A DNA stretch of 64,000 bases from Streptomyces albus subsp. albus (GTDB lineage Bacteria > Actinomycetota > Actinomycetes > Streptomycetales > Streptomycetaceae): NCBI RefSeq assembly GCF_000725885.1, contig NZ_JODR01000021.1, positions 62,001 to 126,000 on the forward strand, in the 5' to 3' direction. This document shows, in pieces, positions 24,816 through 34,039 of this stretch (its first letter is position 1; every line of letters starts with the position of its first letter). The notes under the pieces are model-generated. The model made no database searches. It was given only the letters and a program-made list of their open reading frames with translations, and was not told where the DNA came from. The position numbers were made by a program, and so were the translations under genes.

Positions 24816-26840
24816 TCAGTCGCCGAGGGCCCGCTCCAGCTCGTCCGGCTCCGTCACGGGCGCCGCGCACACGAAACCGCGGCACACATAGGCCGCGGGC
24901 CGCCCCTCGACCCGGCCGCGGCCCTCCAGCAGCGGCACCGACGTCTCCCCCGGCGCACCGGTGGCCACGACCGCGCCGGGCGCCGTCGCCAGCAGCGCCG
25001 TACGGTGCAGCGCGGCGCGCTCCTCCGGCTCGCCCACCACGGCCACCTCGCGCGGCCCGTCCAGCAAAGCCTCCCCCACGGCCAGGCCCCAGCCCAGGAA
25101 CCGCGGCGCCCGGGCGGCGAGCTCGCGCACCACACCCAGGGCCTGCTCGGCGGCCTGGCGGTAGCGGTGCTCACCGTTGTAGGCGCCGTAGGCCAGCAGG
25201 GCACCGGCGGCGGCGTTCCAGCCGGAGGGGACCGCGTTGTCGGTGGGGTCCTGCGGGCGGCGGATCAGCCGCTCCGCGTCGTCGGCCGTGTCGTACAGCG
25301 TGCCATCGTCACCGGCGAACCGCTCCAGCACCGTGTCGAGCAGGGCACCCGCACGGTGCAGCCAGTCCGTCTCACCGGTGACCGCGTACAGCGTCAGATA
25401 GCCCTCGGCCACATCCGCGTAGTCCTCCAGCACCCCGGCGCTGGTGCCGGGCACGCCGTCACGCGAGGTGCGCAGCAGCCGGCGGCCGTCCTCGACGGTG
25501 TGCACCTCGGCGAGCAGCCGCGCGGCGGTGGTGGCCGCCTCCACCAGATCGGGCCGTTCGAAATAGGCGCCGGTCTCGGCCAGCGCGGCGACGGCCAGAC
25601 CGTTCCAGGCGGTGACGACCTTGTCGTCGCGCTCGGGCCGGGGCCGGGCCGCACGGGCCTCCAGCAACCTGCGCCGCACCGATTCCAGACGGTCGGCGTC
25701 GGCCAGCGGCCGGTCCCGGTCGGCCAGTTGCAGCACGGAGGCGCCGCGCTCGAACGTGCCCTCCTCGGTGACGCGGAAGCAGTCGGCGGCCAGTGCGGCG
25801 TCGTCCTCGCCGAGCACCTCCGTCAGCTGGGAGCGGGTCCACACGTAGTAGGCACCCTCGGCGTGGCCGCCCTGCCCGTCGTCGCTGTCCGCGTCCAGCG
25901 CGGAGGCGAAACCGCCCTGCTGGGTGCCCAGTTCACGCACCATGAAGTCGGCGGTCTCCAGCGCGATCCGGCGGGCCCGCTCATCCCCGGTACTCCGCCA
26001 CAGATGGGCGTACACGCGGCACAGCAGCGCGTTGTCGTACAGCATCTTCTCGAAGTGCGGCACGACCCACTCCGCGTCCACGGAGTAGCGCGCGAAACCG
26101 CCGCCGAGCTGGTCGTAGATACCGCCCCGGGCCATCGCCTCACAGGTGGCCTGCACCATCTGCAGCGCACCCTCGGAACCCGTGCGGGCGTGGTGCCGCA
26201 GCAGGAACTCCAGCACCATCGACGGCGGGAACTTCGGCGCCCCGCCGAAGCCGCCGCGGCTCGCGTCGAAGTCCTTGGTCAGCCCCAGCAGCGCGGCCCC
26301 CATCTCCTCCGCCCCCGGCGGCTGCGGCGCCCCCAGCCGGATGCTGCGGCCCGCGAGATCGGCACTGATCCTGGAGGCCACGTCGGCGACCTCGTCACGC
26401 CGGTCCTGCCAGGCGGTCCGCACCCCCTCCAGCACCTGCCGGAAGGAGGGCATGCCGTGCCGCGGCGCGGGCGGGAAGTAGGTGCCGAAGTAGAACGGCT
26501 CGGCGTCGGGTGTCAGGAAGACGGTCATCGGCCAGCCGCCCTGTCCGGTGGCCGCCTGCACCGCCTCCATGTAGACGGCGTCCACGTCCGGCCGCTCCTC
26601 GCGGTCCACCTTCACGGAAACGAAGTGCGCGTTCATCACCCGCGCCGTCGCCTCGTCCTCGAAGCTCTCGCGGGCCATCACATGACACCAGTGGCACGAG
26701 GCGTAGCCGACGCTCAGCAGCACCGGCACCTGCCGCCGCCGCGCCTCCTCGAACGCCTCCGGCGACCAGGGCCACCAGTCGACCGGATTGTCCGCGTGCT
26801 GGAGCAGATACGGCGAGGTCATACCAGCCAACCGGTTCAT
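24816..26840 (-). CDS. DUF255 thioredoxin-domain protein (YyaL/SPATA20-like)
   Basis: 674 residues. The N-terminal thioredoxin-like domain (about 1-160) has [20 protein letters not shown] with Cys49-x-x-Cys52 and the family start [14 protein letters not shown]. The C-terminal two-thirds is an (alpha/alpha)6-barrel like those of AGE epimerases ([36 protein letters not shown]). The cellular role of the family is not established. A GTG at 26849 is an alternative start three codons upstream. It converges with the TetR gene at 24784, 31 bp apart. Confidence 0.92.
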   Translation of the reverse strand: MNRLAGMTSPYLLQHADNPVDWWPWSPEAFEEARRRQVPVLLSVGYASCHWCHVMARESFEDEATARVMNAHFVSVKVDREERPDVDAVYMEAVQAATGQGGWPMTVFLTPDAEPFYFGTYFPPAPRHGMPSFRQVLEGVRTAWQDRRDEVADVASRISADLAGRSIRLGAPQPPGAEEMGAALLGLTKDFDASRGGFGGAPKFPPSMVLEFLLRHHARTGSEGALQMVQATCEAMARGGIYDQLGGGFARYSVDAEWVVPHFEKMLYDNALLCRVYAHLWRSTGDERARRIALETADFMVRELGTQQGGFASALDADSDDGQGGHAEGAYYVWTRSQLTEVLGEDDAALAADCFRVTEEGTFERGASVLQLADRDRPLADADRLESVRRRLLEARAARPRPERDDKVVTAWNGLAVAALAETGAYFERPDLVEAATTAARLLAEVHTVEDGRRLLRTSRDGVPGTSAGVLEDYADVAEGYLTLYAVTGETDWLHRAGALLDTVLERFAGDDGTLYDTADDAERLIRRPQDPTDNAVPSGWNAAAGALLAYGAYNGEHRYRQAAEQALGVVRELAARAPRFLGWGLAVGEALLDGPREVAVVGEPEERAALHRTALLATAPGAVVATGAPGETSVPLLEGRGRVEGRPAAYVCRGFVCAAPVTEPDELERALGD

Positions 26841-27123
26841 ACGACCCACCCTCTCACGCCACCGCAGCCCTGTTCATGCTCAGCGTGCCGGCTGCACTCG
26901 GAGTGGCCGGCAGCCGCCACCACTCCGGCGAACCCGTCCGGGGATTGCTGGGCGAACGGGCGCGCGGCGGCAGCTCCGTGTACGAACGACACTCGGCGGG
27001 CGCCGCGGCGAACGCGGCGGGGAGCGTCCTCGGACGTACCACCCCGGGCCGCGCCGTCGGTGCGCTGCGCGCCGCGCTCGGCCCGGCTCGCGCACGGCGC
27101 GGGAGCGTGCCGCGTACCGCTGC

Positions 27124-27696
27124 TCAGGGGGAGGCCAGGGCCCGCATGAACCGGTCCGCGAGTGCCGCGGTGTCGATGTCCTCGGCACGATGCCCGGACA
27201 GCACGCGGAAGAAGGACGGCCCGATCAGCAGCGCGGTCGCCTCTTCGGCCGACAGGGTCGTACCGCTGGCCGCGCGCGCCGCCTCCACGATCGCCGCCGC
27301 GCTGTCTTCGAGGATGTCGCGGGAGGCCAGCAGGAGGGCGACATCCGGATCGTGCTGCGCCTCTCCCAGAAGGGCCCGGTAGGCCGCTCCCGCGTGGGAG
27401 CGGGTCAAGAAGGCGATCAGAGCGTCGAGATAGGCCCGCACGTCCGCACGGGCGTCACCGCTGAGAGACACCGCCAGCTCCTGCCGGGCGTCGGTCACGC
27501 TCGCCTCGTACAGGACCTCCGCCTTGTTCGACCACCAGCGGTACACGGTCTGCCGGCCCACACCGGCCCGCTCCGCGATGCCCTTCATCGTCAAAGCCGC
27601 GTATCCCACCTCGACCAGCAGGTCGTCGACGGCGTGGAGCACGGCGGCCCGTGCACTCTCGCTGCGCGGCCGTCCGCGGCCTGTGCCTTCCACCAT
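27124..27696 (-). CDS. TetR-family repressor of the adjacent SDR gene (predicted)
   Basis: 190 residues. HTH about 20-60 (LTMKGIAERAGVGRQTVYRW), then a TetR_C-type ligand domain. ATG 27696 directly follows two copies of ACGGTGCAC and a CGTAAACG/CGTTTACG inverted pair (27705-27753), between it and the divergent SDR gene. That is the classical layout of a self-regulating TetR repressor with a neighbouring target. The 280 bp beyond its stop (26841-27123) hold no gene I can support. Confidence 0.9.
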   Translation of the reverse strand: MVEGTGRGRPRSESARAAVLHAVDDLLVEVGYAALTMKGIAERAGVGRQTVYRWWSNKAEVLYEASVTDARQELAVSLSGDARADVRAYLDALIAFLTRSHAGAAYRALLGEAQHDPDVALLLASRDILEDSAAAIVEAARAASGTTLSAEEATALLIGPSFFRVLSGHRAEDIDTAALADRFMRALASP

Positions 27697-27704
27697 GCAC
27701 TCAT

Positions 27705-27753
27705 CGTAAACGAGACACGGTGCACCGTATCTGCTACGTTTACGGTGCACGGT
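27705..27753. promoter_or_regulatory. TetR operator region between repressor and SDR gene
   Basis: CGTAAACG (27705-27712) and CGTTTACG (27737-27744) form inverted arms. The palindrome ACGGTGCACCGT (27717-27728) recurs as ACGGTGCACGGT (27742-27753), 25 bp apart. The cluster overlaps the likely promoter of the repressor gene. Confidence 0.65.
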
Positions 27754-27936
27754 GACTCGGAAATGCGTGTCCGGCTTACCGGCCCACGCTCCGTGCCGCC
27801 TGTCATGCACCACGTCCGCCGACGAAACCGACAGTCCACGGCTTTTCGCGTATGGCCACACGCCCTGCACAGGGGAAAGCCCGACCACCATCACCACCTC
27901 TTACCGCCCCCCAGGGGGACGAAGGAGACCACACTC

Positions 27937-28830
27937 ATGCGCGCATTCGTCACCGGAGCCACCGGCTGGATCGGCTCCGCCGTGGTCGACGAGCTCCTCG
28001 CGGCAGGCCACCAGGTCGTCGGCCTGGCCCGCTCCGAGGAAAGCGAACGGAAGCTGACCGCCAAGGGCGCGACCGCGCACCGGGGCGATCTGGACGACCT
28101 CGAAGCGTTGCGGCGCGGCGCGGCGGAAGCCGAAGCCGTCATCCACCTCGCCAACAAGCACGACTGGGGAAACCCGGCCGAGTCGGACCGCGCCGAACGT
28201 GCCGCCGTCGCCGCCCTCGGCGACAGCCTGGCCGGCAGCGGCCGGCCCCTGATCGTCGCCTCCGCGCTGTCCGGCCTCGTGGAAGGCCGCCCGGCCACCG
28301 AGGCCGACGCCTCACCCGCCGTCGGCCCGCGCTCCAACCGCGGCGGCAGCGAGAATCTCGCCCTGGACTACGCTGCCGAAGGTGTGCGGAGCGTGATCGT
28401 ACGCTTCGCACCGAGCGTGCACGGCCACGGCGACTGGGGATTCGTCAACTTCCTGACGGCCGCCGCCCGCGAGCGGGGCTCCTCGGGATACATCGGTGAC
28501 GGTTCCACCGCCTGGTCGGCGGTCCACCGCACGGATGCCGCCCGCCTCGTCCGCCTCGGCATGGAGCAGGCTCCCGCCGGAACACGCCTGCACGCCGTGG
28601 CCGAGGAGAGCGTCACCACCAAGGAGATCGCCGAGGCCGTCGGCCGCAGCCTCGGCCTGCCGGTCGTCTCCGTCGCGCCGGAGGACGCCGGTCCACACTT
28701 CGGCTTCGTCGGCCGCTTCTTCGCCTCGACCATGACCGCCGAGAGCAAAGCCACCCAGCAGCTTCTGTCATGGGAGCCCGGCGGCCCCACCCTCGTCGAG
28801 GACATCGACGCGGGTGCCTACACGGCCTGA
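27937..28830 (+). CDS. Atypical extended SDR (NAD(P)-dependent epimerase/dehydratase-like)
   Basis: 297 residues with the nucleotide-binding motif TGATGWIGSAVV (7-18), AGHQVVGLAR and a D-D-pair typical of extended SDRs. The usual catalytic YxxxK is missing: the corresponding segment reads NRGGSENLALDYAA, so redox or epimerase chemistry must use other residues, or the protein is a sensor or a different lyase/reductase. ATG 27937 has aaggag 5 bp upstream. It is divergent from the TetR gene and followed 77 bp on by a methyltransferase, probably co-transcribed. Confidence 0.85.
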   Translation: MRAFVTGATGWIGSAVVDELLAAGHQVVGLARSEESERKLTAKGATAHRGDLDDLEALRRGAAEAEAVIHLANKHDWGNPAESDRAERAAVAALGDSLAGSGRPLIVASALSGLVEGRPATEADASPAVGPRSNRGGSENLALDYAAEGVRSVIVRFAPSVHGHGDWGFVNFLTAAARERGSSGYIGDGSTAWSAVHRTDAARLVRLGMEQAPAGTRLHAVAEESVTTKEIAEAVGRSLGLPVVSVAPEDAGPHFGFVGRFFASTMTAESKATQQLLSWEPGGPTLVEDIDAGAYTA

Positions 28831-28907
28831 CGCACCCTGCGGGTGGGCGGCCCGCGGCGCCGCCCACCCGGCCCACCGGTCCACCAAGAATTCGAGGAGC
28901 ACACCCC

Positions 28908-29573
28908 GTGAACACGTACTCGCACACGCTCGCAGAACCACGTGTCTCAGCGGCACTCGCCCGCATGTTCGAAGCCGCTGAGCACGACGGTCAGACCGCA
29001 CAGCGTGCGGGAATACCGCACTCCGCCGGCGGCGACGCCCTCACGGCTCAGCAACTCGCCGATGCGGCACAGGACATCTACATGCCGGTCTCCGCGGAGG
29101 GCGGCAGGCTCCTCTACAACCTGGTGCGCGCCACCCGCCCCTCCCACGTCGTCGAGTTCGGCACCTCGTACGGGATCTCGGCACTCCATCTCGCCGCCGC
29201 CGTGCGGGACAACGGCGTCGGGCACGTCATCACCACCGAGATGAGCCGGAGCAAGGCCGCAGCCGCCCGTCGCACCTTCGCCGCCACCGGCCTCGACGAC
29301 GTGATCACCCTGCTGGAAGGCGACGCTCTGCGGACACTCGCCGAGCTGGACACCCGGATCGGCTTCCTGTTCCTGGACGGCTGGAAGGACCTGTGCCTGC
29401 CCGTCCTGCGGCTCCTGGAGCCGCACCTCGCGCCGGGCACCCTCGTGGTCGCCGACGACGTCGAACTGCCCGGCCTGGCCCCCTACCTCGACCACGTCCG
29501 GGACACGGCCAACGGCTACCACAGCGTCACCTTCCCGGTGGACGACGGCCTGGAGATCAGCTGCCGCCTGTAG
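28908..29573 (+). CDS. Class I SAM-dependent O-methyltransferase
   Basis: 221 residues from a GTG at 28908 with gaggag 8 bp upstream. The SAM fold begins with HVVEFGTSYGISALHLA (motif I), followed by ITTEMSRSKAAAARRTF and IGFLFLDGWKD, the last resembling the metal-dependent catechol-type O-methyltransferase family. The substrate is unknown. It lies downstream of the SDR and so may act in the same TetR-controlled modification or detoxification step. Confidence 0.85.
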   Translation: MNTYSHTLAEPRVSAALARMFEAAEHDGQTAQRAGIPHSAGGDALTAQQLADAAQDIYMPVSAEGGRLLYNLVRATRPSHVVEFGTSYGISALHLAAAVRDNGVGHVITTEMSRSKAAAARRTFAATGLDDVITLLEGDALRTLAELDTRIGFLFLDGWKDLCLPVLRLLEPHLAPGTLVVADDVELPGLAPYLDHVRDTANGYHSVTFPVDDGLEISCRL

Positions 29574-29717
29574 GTGTGCGCCGCTCAGGACCACCGGTCC
29601 GGCCGCGTCATGGCCCCAGCCACCCGCCTGCGCGGACCGCACGGAACGGCGAGACCCGGCCGGACCGGGACCGCGGCAGACGGCTCACTGTGCCGGGAAG
29701 CGCCGAGCAGCCCCCCG

Positions 29718-30896
29718 TCACGGATGCGACGTGCGGGCGCCGCCCGTGGCCTCCCAGCCGGCGACGGCCAGCGCGCGGTAGGCGGCGTACGCGGCGGCCG
29801 GGTCGCCCTCGTCGACCCAGGGGATGGCGCCCACGTGGCCGTCCACGGCGGCCAGGGCCTCCATGGCCTCCTCGTACCGTTCGGCGCGGACGAGGAACCA
29901 CACCAGCAGGTGCAGCACGTGGGGGCGCACCGGGTGGTCGTCGTCGACCTGGTCGACGGCGTACTCGGCGGCCTCGATGGCCGTGCCGATCTCCTCGCTG
30001 CGGTACAGGCCGCGCACCATGTTGACCTCCGGCAGGTGGTCGTAGGCGGCGAACAGCGGCAGCGCCGCCAGAAGGGTGCCCTCGGGGGCCTGGGCCGCGG
30101 CGGCCCGGGCGAACGCGTCGGCCTTGTCCTTGGAGCCCATCGACTTGGCCGACCAGTACGGCAGCGCCGCAAGGTGGGCGCCCATGTGGTCGGGTGCAAG
30201 GCGGCGCACGGTGTCCCACAGGGCGGAGAAATCGGCCTCGCGGTAGTTGAGGTGCCGGGCGATCAGCAGCTCGGTGATGTGCGGAGTCGGGTCGGCGGGG
30301 GCGAGCCGCGCCGCGTCCTGGGCGACGTTGCGCGCCTCCTCCAGGATGATGCGGTGATCGGCCGACTGCGGCTCCGCCAGCGCCTGGAAGACCAGGAACT
30401 GCGCGTACACCTGCGCCCCGCCGTGGTCCTGGGGCCGCTGGAGCCGCCACTGGCGCAGCCACCGGGCGTCCTGCGGTACGGCGGCCGGCTGTTTGCTGAA
30501 GGAGACGCTGCCTGCCGTGCCGCCGGTCTCCTCGCCGCCCGCGGCCTGCCCCTGGGCCCGCCAGCCGGCCAGTTCCATCGCCGCGGCGCCCGCCAGGGAC
30601 TGCACCCGCTGCCAGCGCAGCTCGTACTCGTCACCGGTGAGGGCCAGCAGTCGTGCCACCGGCTCCCAGTCCTGGCCGCGCTGGGTCTCCTCCAGTGCCT
30701 CGACCAGTTCCCGGTCGGGTCCCGGCAGCCGTACGTCCAGCTCGTCGGAGGGTACGAATCCGTAGCCGGCGACCGGGTCGAGCGCACGCGCCGCCCCCTG
30801 GATGCCCTCCTGCCGCAGCTTTCTGCGGCGCACCGCCGGGTAGACCACCGCGCCGAAGACGGCGGCGAATGCGATCAGGAGGAACAGGGCTTCCAT
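29718..30896 (-). CDS. Membrane-anchored TPR-like protein of unknown function
   Basis: 392 residues. An N-terminal membrane helix (EALFLLIAFAAVFGAVVYPAV, about 2-22) is followed by a long, mostly helical soluble part with repeated Ala-rich helix pairs (EARNVAQDAARLAPADPTPH, AAEYAVDQVDDDHPVRPH) that look like tetratricopeptide-type repeats. No catalytic motif is seen. It is transcribed divergently from metB, 111 bp between starts. The large antisense open frame covering this region does not resemble a protein. Function unknown. Confidence 0.75.
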   Translation of the reverse strand: MEALFLLIAFAAVFGAVVYPAVRRRKLRQEGIQGAARALDPVAGYGFVPSDELDVRLPGPDRELVEALEETQRGQDWEPVARLLALTGDEYELRWQRVQSLAGAAAMELAGWRAQGQAAGGEETGGTAGSVSFSKQPAAVPQDARWLRQWRLQRPQDHGGAQVYAQFLVFQALAEPQSADHRIILEEARNVAQDAARLAPADPTPHITELLIARHLNYREADFSALWDTVRRLAPDHMGAHLAALPYWSAKSMGSKDKADAFARAAAAQAPEGTLLAALPLFAAYDHLPEVNMVRGLYRSEEIGTAIEAAEYAVDQVDDDHPVRPHVLHLLVWFLVRAERYEEAMEALAAVDGHVGAIPWVDEGDPAAAYAAYRALAVAGWEATGGARTSHP

Positions 30897-31007
30897 GGCG
30901 TCGGTTCTCCACGCTGTGACGAGGCGGCGGCGGGTCGGGGCGTTGCTGAGGGACGGCTCTGCCGAGCATGCCCCCACTCCACCGTACGGCCCACTAGTCT
31001 CGCCCCC

Positions 31008-32204
31008 ATGAGTGAGCAGCGCGACAACGGCATCGGCGGCGGCGCCGAGGGCACCACCAGCGGCCCCCGGCACGGTTTCGAGACCCTCGCCATCCACGCG
31101 GGGCAGGCGGCCGACCCGGCCACGGGGGCGGTGGTCCCGCCCATCCACCAGGTGTCCACCTACAAGCAGGACGGCGTCGGCGGGCTGCGCGGCGGCTACG
31201 AGTACAGCCGCTCGGCCAATCCGACCCGCACCGCGCTGGAGGAGAACCTCGCGGCGCTGGAGGGCGGCAGGCGCGGTCTCGCCTTCGCCTCCGGGCTCGC
31301 CGCCGAGGACTGCCTCCTGCGGACCCTGCTCACGCCCGGCGACCACGTGGTGATCCCGAACGACGCGTACGGCGGCACCTTCCGGCTCTTCGCCCGCGTC
31401 GCGGAGCGGTGGGGCGTCCAGTGGTCGGTGGCCGACTCCTCCGACCCGGCCGCCGTACGGGCCGAGCTGCGCGAGCGCACCAAGGCCGTGTGGGTGGAGA
31501 CCCCCTCGAACCCGCTGCTGGGCATCACGGACATCGCCGCCGTCGCGGAGGTGGCCCACGCGGCGGGCGCCCGGCTGGTCGTCGACAACACCTTCGCCAG
31601 CCCCTATCTCCAGCAGCCGCTCGCGCTCGGTGCCGACGCGGTGGTCCACTCGACGACGAAGTACATGGGCGGCCACTCCGACGTGGTGGGCGGCGCCCTG
31701 GTCGTCACCGATCCGGCGCTCGGCGACGAGCTGGCCTTCCACCAGAACGCGATGGGCGGCATCGCGGGGCCCTTCGACTCGTGGCTGGTGCTGCGCGGGA
31801 TCAAGACCCTCGGCGTGCGCATGGACCGGCACGGGGAGAACGCGCAGCGCGTCGTGCAGCTGCTGGAGGCCCACCCGAAGGTGACCGAGGTCTTCTATCC
31901 GGGGCTGCCCTCCCACCCGGGGCACGAGATCGCCGCCAAGCAGATGCGGGGCTTCGGCGGGATGGTGTCCTTCCGGGTGGCCGGCGGCGAGGAGGCGGCC
32001 GTACGGGTCTGCGACCGTGCGCGGCTGTTCACCCTGGGCGAGTCCCTCGGCGGTGTCGAGTCCCTGATCGAGCACCCGGGACGGATGACCCACGCCTCGG
32101 CGGCCGGCTCGGCGCTGGAGGTGCCCGCGGATCTGGTGCGGCTGTCGGTCGGCATCGAGTCGGCGGACGATCTGCTGGCGGACCTGAGCCAGGCCCTGGA
32201 CTGA
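31008..32204 (+). CDS. metB: Cystathionine gamma-synthase/lyase
   Basis: 398 residues, Cys/Met-metabolism PLP family. Lys218 (HSTTKYMGGHSD) binds PLP. YEYSRSANPTRTALE (65-79), FASGLAAEDCLL and the C-terminal ESLGGVESLIEHPGRMTHAS are diagnostic. It joins O-acylhomoserine and cysteine, or cleaves cystathionine; sequence alone does not separate the two activities. ATG 31008 has no Shine-Dalgarno (cgcccccatg), and TAGTCT lies about 12 bp upstream, so a leaderless mRNA is likely. The stop codon is part of a four-copy 14-bp repeat. Confidence 0.95.
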   Translation: MSEQRDNGIGGGAEGTTSGPRHGFETLAIHAGQAADPATGAVVPPIHQVSTYKQDGVGGLRGGYEYSRSANPTRTALEENLAALEGGRRGLAFASGLAAEDCLLRTLLTPGDHVVIPNDAYGGTFRLFARVAERWGVQWSVADSSDPAAVRAELRERTKAVWVETPSNPLLGITDIAAVAEVAHAAGARLVVDNTFASPYLQQPLALGADAVVHSTTKYMGGHSDVVGGALVVTDPALGDELAFHQNAMGGIAGPFDSWLVLRGIKTLGVRMDRHGENAQRVVQLLEAHPKVTEVFYPGLPSHPGHEIAAKQMRGFGGMVSFRVAGGEEAAVRVCDRARLFTLGESLGGVESLIEHPGRMTHASAAGSALEVPADLVRLSVGIESADDLLADLSQALD

Positions 32205-32256
32205 TCCGCCGGGCTTGATCCGTCGGGCTTGATCCGCCGGGACTGATCCGTCGGGC
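32201..32256. repeat. Four tandem 14-bp repeats overlapping the metB stop
   Basis: ctgatccgccgggc, ttgatccgtcgggc, ttgatccgccggga, ctgatccgtcgggc (32201-32214, 32215-32228, 32229-32242, 32243-32256). Each copy contains TGA; the first TGA is the metB stop codon. It is followed at once by a terminator hairpin. Confidence 0.9.
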
Positions 32257-32284
32257 GGGGCCCTCTCCCGGGAAGGCCCCGCCC
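32253..32284. terminator. Terminator between metB and the small membrane protein
   Basis: gggcggggcc (32253-32262) and ggccccgccc (32275-32284) form a perfect 10-bp stem with a 12-base loop. It serves convergent metB and the gene ending at 32315. Confidence 0.75.
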
Positions 32285-32314
32285 GCGGCTCGCCCGGCAG
32301 CCCCGGGCGACGGG

Positions 32315-32566
32315 TCACCGGCCCACTGCCGGGGAGGTCGTCGGCGGCGGCTCCGACCAGGGGTCGAGCACGAGGGAGCAGACCACCAGCGCCAGCAGTG
32401 CGGTCAGCACCGTCACCCAGACGAGGGCGAGCCGTACCCGGCGCCGCCGCAGCAGCCGCTCCCCCTGCGCGAGGGCACGCGCGGCCAGATCGGCCGGCAC
32501 CGGCACCCCTGGCGGCTGCCGCAGCAGCGCCCTCACGTCGGCTTCCTTGCGGTCAGGCGGGCTCAT
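32315..32566 (-). CDS. Small single-pass membrane protein paired with sigma-like gene
   Basis: 83 residues: an Arg-rich cytoplasmic N-terminus of about 43 residues, one transmembrane helix (LALVWVTVLTALLALVVCSL, about 46-65) and a short outside tail. It overlaps the end of the upstream sigma-factor-like gene by 14 bp, so the two are translationally linked. That arrangement is usual for sigma/anti-sigma pairs, but the HxxxCxxC zinc motif of ZAS anti-sigmas is absent and the cytosolic part is very short. A membrane tether or mini anti-sigma is inference only. Confidence 0.75.
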   Translation of the reverse strand: MSPPDRKEADVRALLRQPPGVPVPADLAARALAQGERLLRRRRVRLALVWVTVLTALLALVVCSLVLDPWSEPPPTTSPAVGR

Positions 32567-33020
32567 GCTGCGCCTCCGCTTCCGAGGGGCGGCTGAGCAG
32601 CGCCGTCATCGCCCGGGTGTGCAGGGCCCGTACGCGCTCGACGGGCAGTCCGAGCCCGGCGGCGACCTGTTCCTCCGCGATGCCCTCGTACAGCCGCAGC
32701 ACCAGCACCAGCCGTTCGTGGGGGGACAGGCCGCCCAACAGGCCGCCGCGCGCGCGGCGGTGGCGCCGGGTGGAGCGGGCGAACCGCGCGGCCAGTTCCT
32801 GCCGCGTCCGGTCGTAGGGGTCGCCGCCGCGCAGCCGTGCCCAGTCGGCGCGGGTCCGTCCGAGTGCCCGTACCAGCAGCCGTTCGGCCTCGGGCGCGGC
32901 ACCGGGGGGTTCGCCGGTCAGCAGTGTGGCGGCATGCAGGAGCCGGCCGCCCGCGCCCGCGACGAACGCTTCGAACTCCAGGGCGCGGAGGCGTTCTTGC
33001 TGTTGCTGACGCTCTCGCAC
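32553..33020 (-). CDS. ECF sigma-factor-like protein
   Basis: 155 residues from a GTG at 33020 (GGGAGG 4 bp upstream; an ATG at 33041 is an alternative). The C-terminal part, LSPHERLVLVLRLYEGIAEE then QVAAGLGLPVERVRALHTRA, is a sigma region 4 HTH. The N-terminal half (LEFEAFVAGAGGRLLHAATL) resembles region 2 of SigE-like ECF proteins but is eroded, with a weak promoter-melting motif. It may be a functional ECF sigma or a degenerate regulator that retains only -35 recognition. It overlaps the small membrane protein gene downstream. Confidence 0.78.
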   Translation of the reverse strand: MRERQQQQERLRALEFEAFVAGAGGRLLHAATLLTGEPPGAAPEAERLLVRALGRTRADWARLRGGDPYDRTRQELAARFARSTRRHRRARGGLLGGLSPHERLVLVLRLYEGIAEEQVAAGLGLPVERVRALHTRAMTALLSRPSEAEAQHEPA

Positions 33021-33106
33021 GCCGCCTCCCGTGCCGCCCATGGGACGGCAGGGAGACAGATCAAATCAAGAGGCGCGGCACGACCGCCGGCACCTGCCCC
33101 GCGGGG

Positions 33107-33661
33107 TCATGAGCCGGACCTGGGGCCCTGCGTGCCGTTGCCGGGGTGCAGATCGAGCATCGCCCGGTTGAACCGGGTCAGCAGCGCGCAGAACGTACCG
33201 CGTTCCTCTTCCGTCCAGTCCTTGGTGATGAGCTGCATGAGGTTGCGCCGCGAGGAGCGCACCTCTTCCAGGCGGGCCACCCCGCGCGGCGACAGCTCCA
33301 GGACGACGGCGCGTCCGTCCTCCGGGTGCGAGGTGCGCTTGACCAGGCCGGATTCGACGAGCGGGGCGACTTGCCGGGTGACGGTGGAGGAGTCGATGCC
33401 CATCCCCGCGGCGAGTGCCTTGACGCCCATCGGCCCCTCCTGGTCGAGGCGGTTGAGCAGCAGATAGGCGGCGCGGTCCATGGAGTTGCGGGCCTGGCCG
33501 AGACCGCCGAGCCGGGTCTGCTCCGCGCGGCGCGCGTACACCGCCAGCTGGTGCTGCATGGCGTCCAGCACGGCGGCCGGGGAAGCGGTGGCTCCCGCGT
33601 CCGGGCTGTCTGGGGTGTCTGTCGTCATGTCCGGGTGCGTGGGCATGGCAGATGCGCTCAC
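33107..33661 (-). CDS. MarR-family regulator
   Basis: 184 residues. Winged helix about residues 50-140: AYLLLNRLDQEGPMGVKALA, MGIDSSTVTRQVAPLVESGL and the wing RTSHPEDGRAVVLELSPRG. The start is uncertain: GTG 33661 and ATGs at 33646 and 33628 are in frame, without a strong ribosome-binding site; the last would remove an unstructured leader. The AT-rich TTTTGACG direct repeats at 33681-33698 upstream are a candidate promoter/operator for autoregulation. Confidence 0.88.
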   Translation of the reverse strand: MSASAMPTHPDMTTDTPDSPDAGATASPAAVLDAMQHQLAVYARRAEQTRLGGLGQARNSMDRAAYLLLNRLDQEGPMGVKALAAGMGIDSSTVTRQVAPLVESGLVKRTSHPEDGRAVVLELSPRGVARLEEVRSSRRNLMQLITKDWTEEERGTFCALLTRFNRAMLDLHPGNGTQGPRSGS

Positions 33662-34039
33662 TTCGTGGGTCTGCGGGAGTTTTTGACGAATTTTGACGGT
33701 TTTGGGATAGTTTATTGGGTGCGACGACCTAGCTGGTGCCGACAGAGTACGCGGAGTAGCCCAGCTGAGTACCTCCGCTGCACGAACCAGTGACGCGAAC
33801 CACGCCGGAGTACCGCCCGAACCTCACCGGAACACGGCCCGGACGTCGGCTGAACGCGACCGGGACGTGACAGGAACGCGGCCCGGGCGCCGCGGGGACC
33901 ACGCCGGGACGTCGCCGGAAACCTACTGCGGCCCCGCCGGGGACAACGCCGCGGCCCCCCACAAGGACACCGGGCACCCCACCGGCCGCACCGCGTCAGC
34001 GGGCGCCCCTCCCTCGGGCCGGCTGCCACACTGACCCCC
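33662..34039. other. Intergenic region with AT-rich promoter patch and degenerate repeats
   Basis: Divergent region between the MarR gene and ilvA. At 33679-33716 there is a strikingly AT-rich patch with TTTTGACG twice at 10-bp period (33681 and 33691) and TAGTTTATTG. From about 33780 to 33915, phrases such as cggcccggacgtcgg, cgaccgggacgtgac and cgccgggacgtcgcc recur at roughly 18-36 bp spacing as decayed repeats. I see no gene or RNA here. Confidence 0.6.

Noticed and set aside
26841-27123. Small gene between the DUF255 protein and the TetR gene
   Set aside because: Short frames on both strands are Arg/Ala/Pro-rich without ribosome-binding site or protein-like pattern.
29718-32318. One 866-residue minus-strand protein
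   Set aside because: Only the part from 30896 leftward is protein-like; the rest is antisense to metB.
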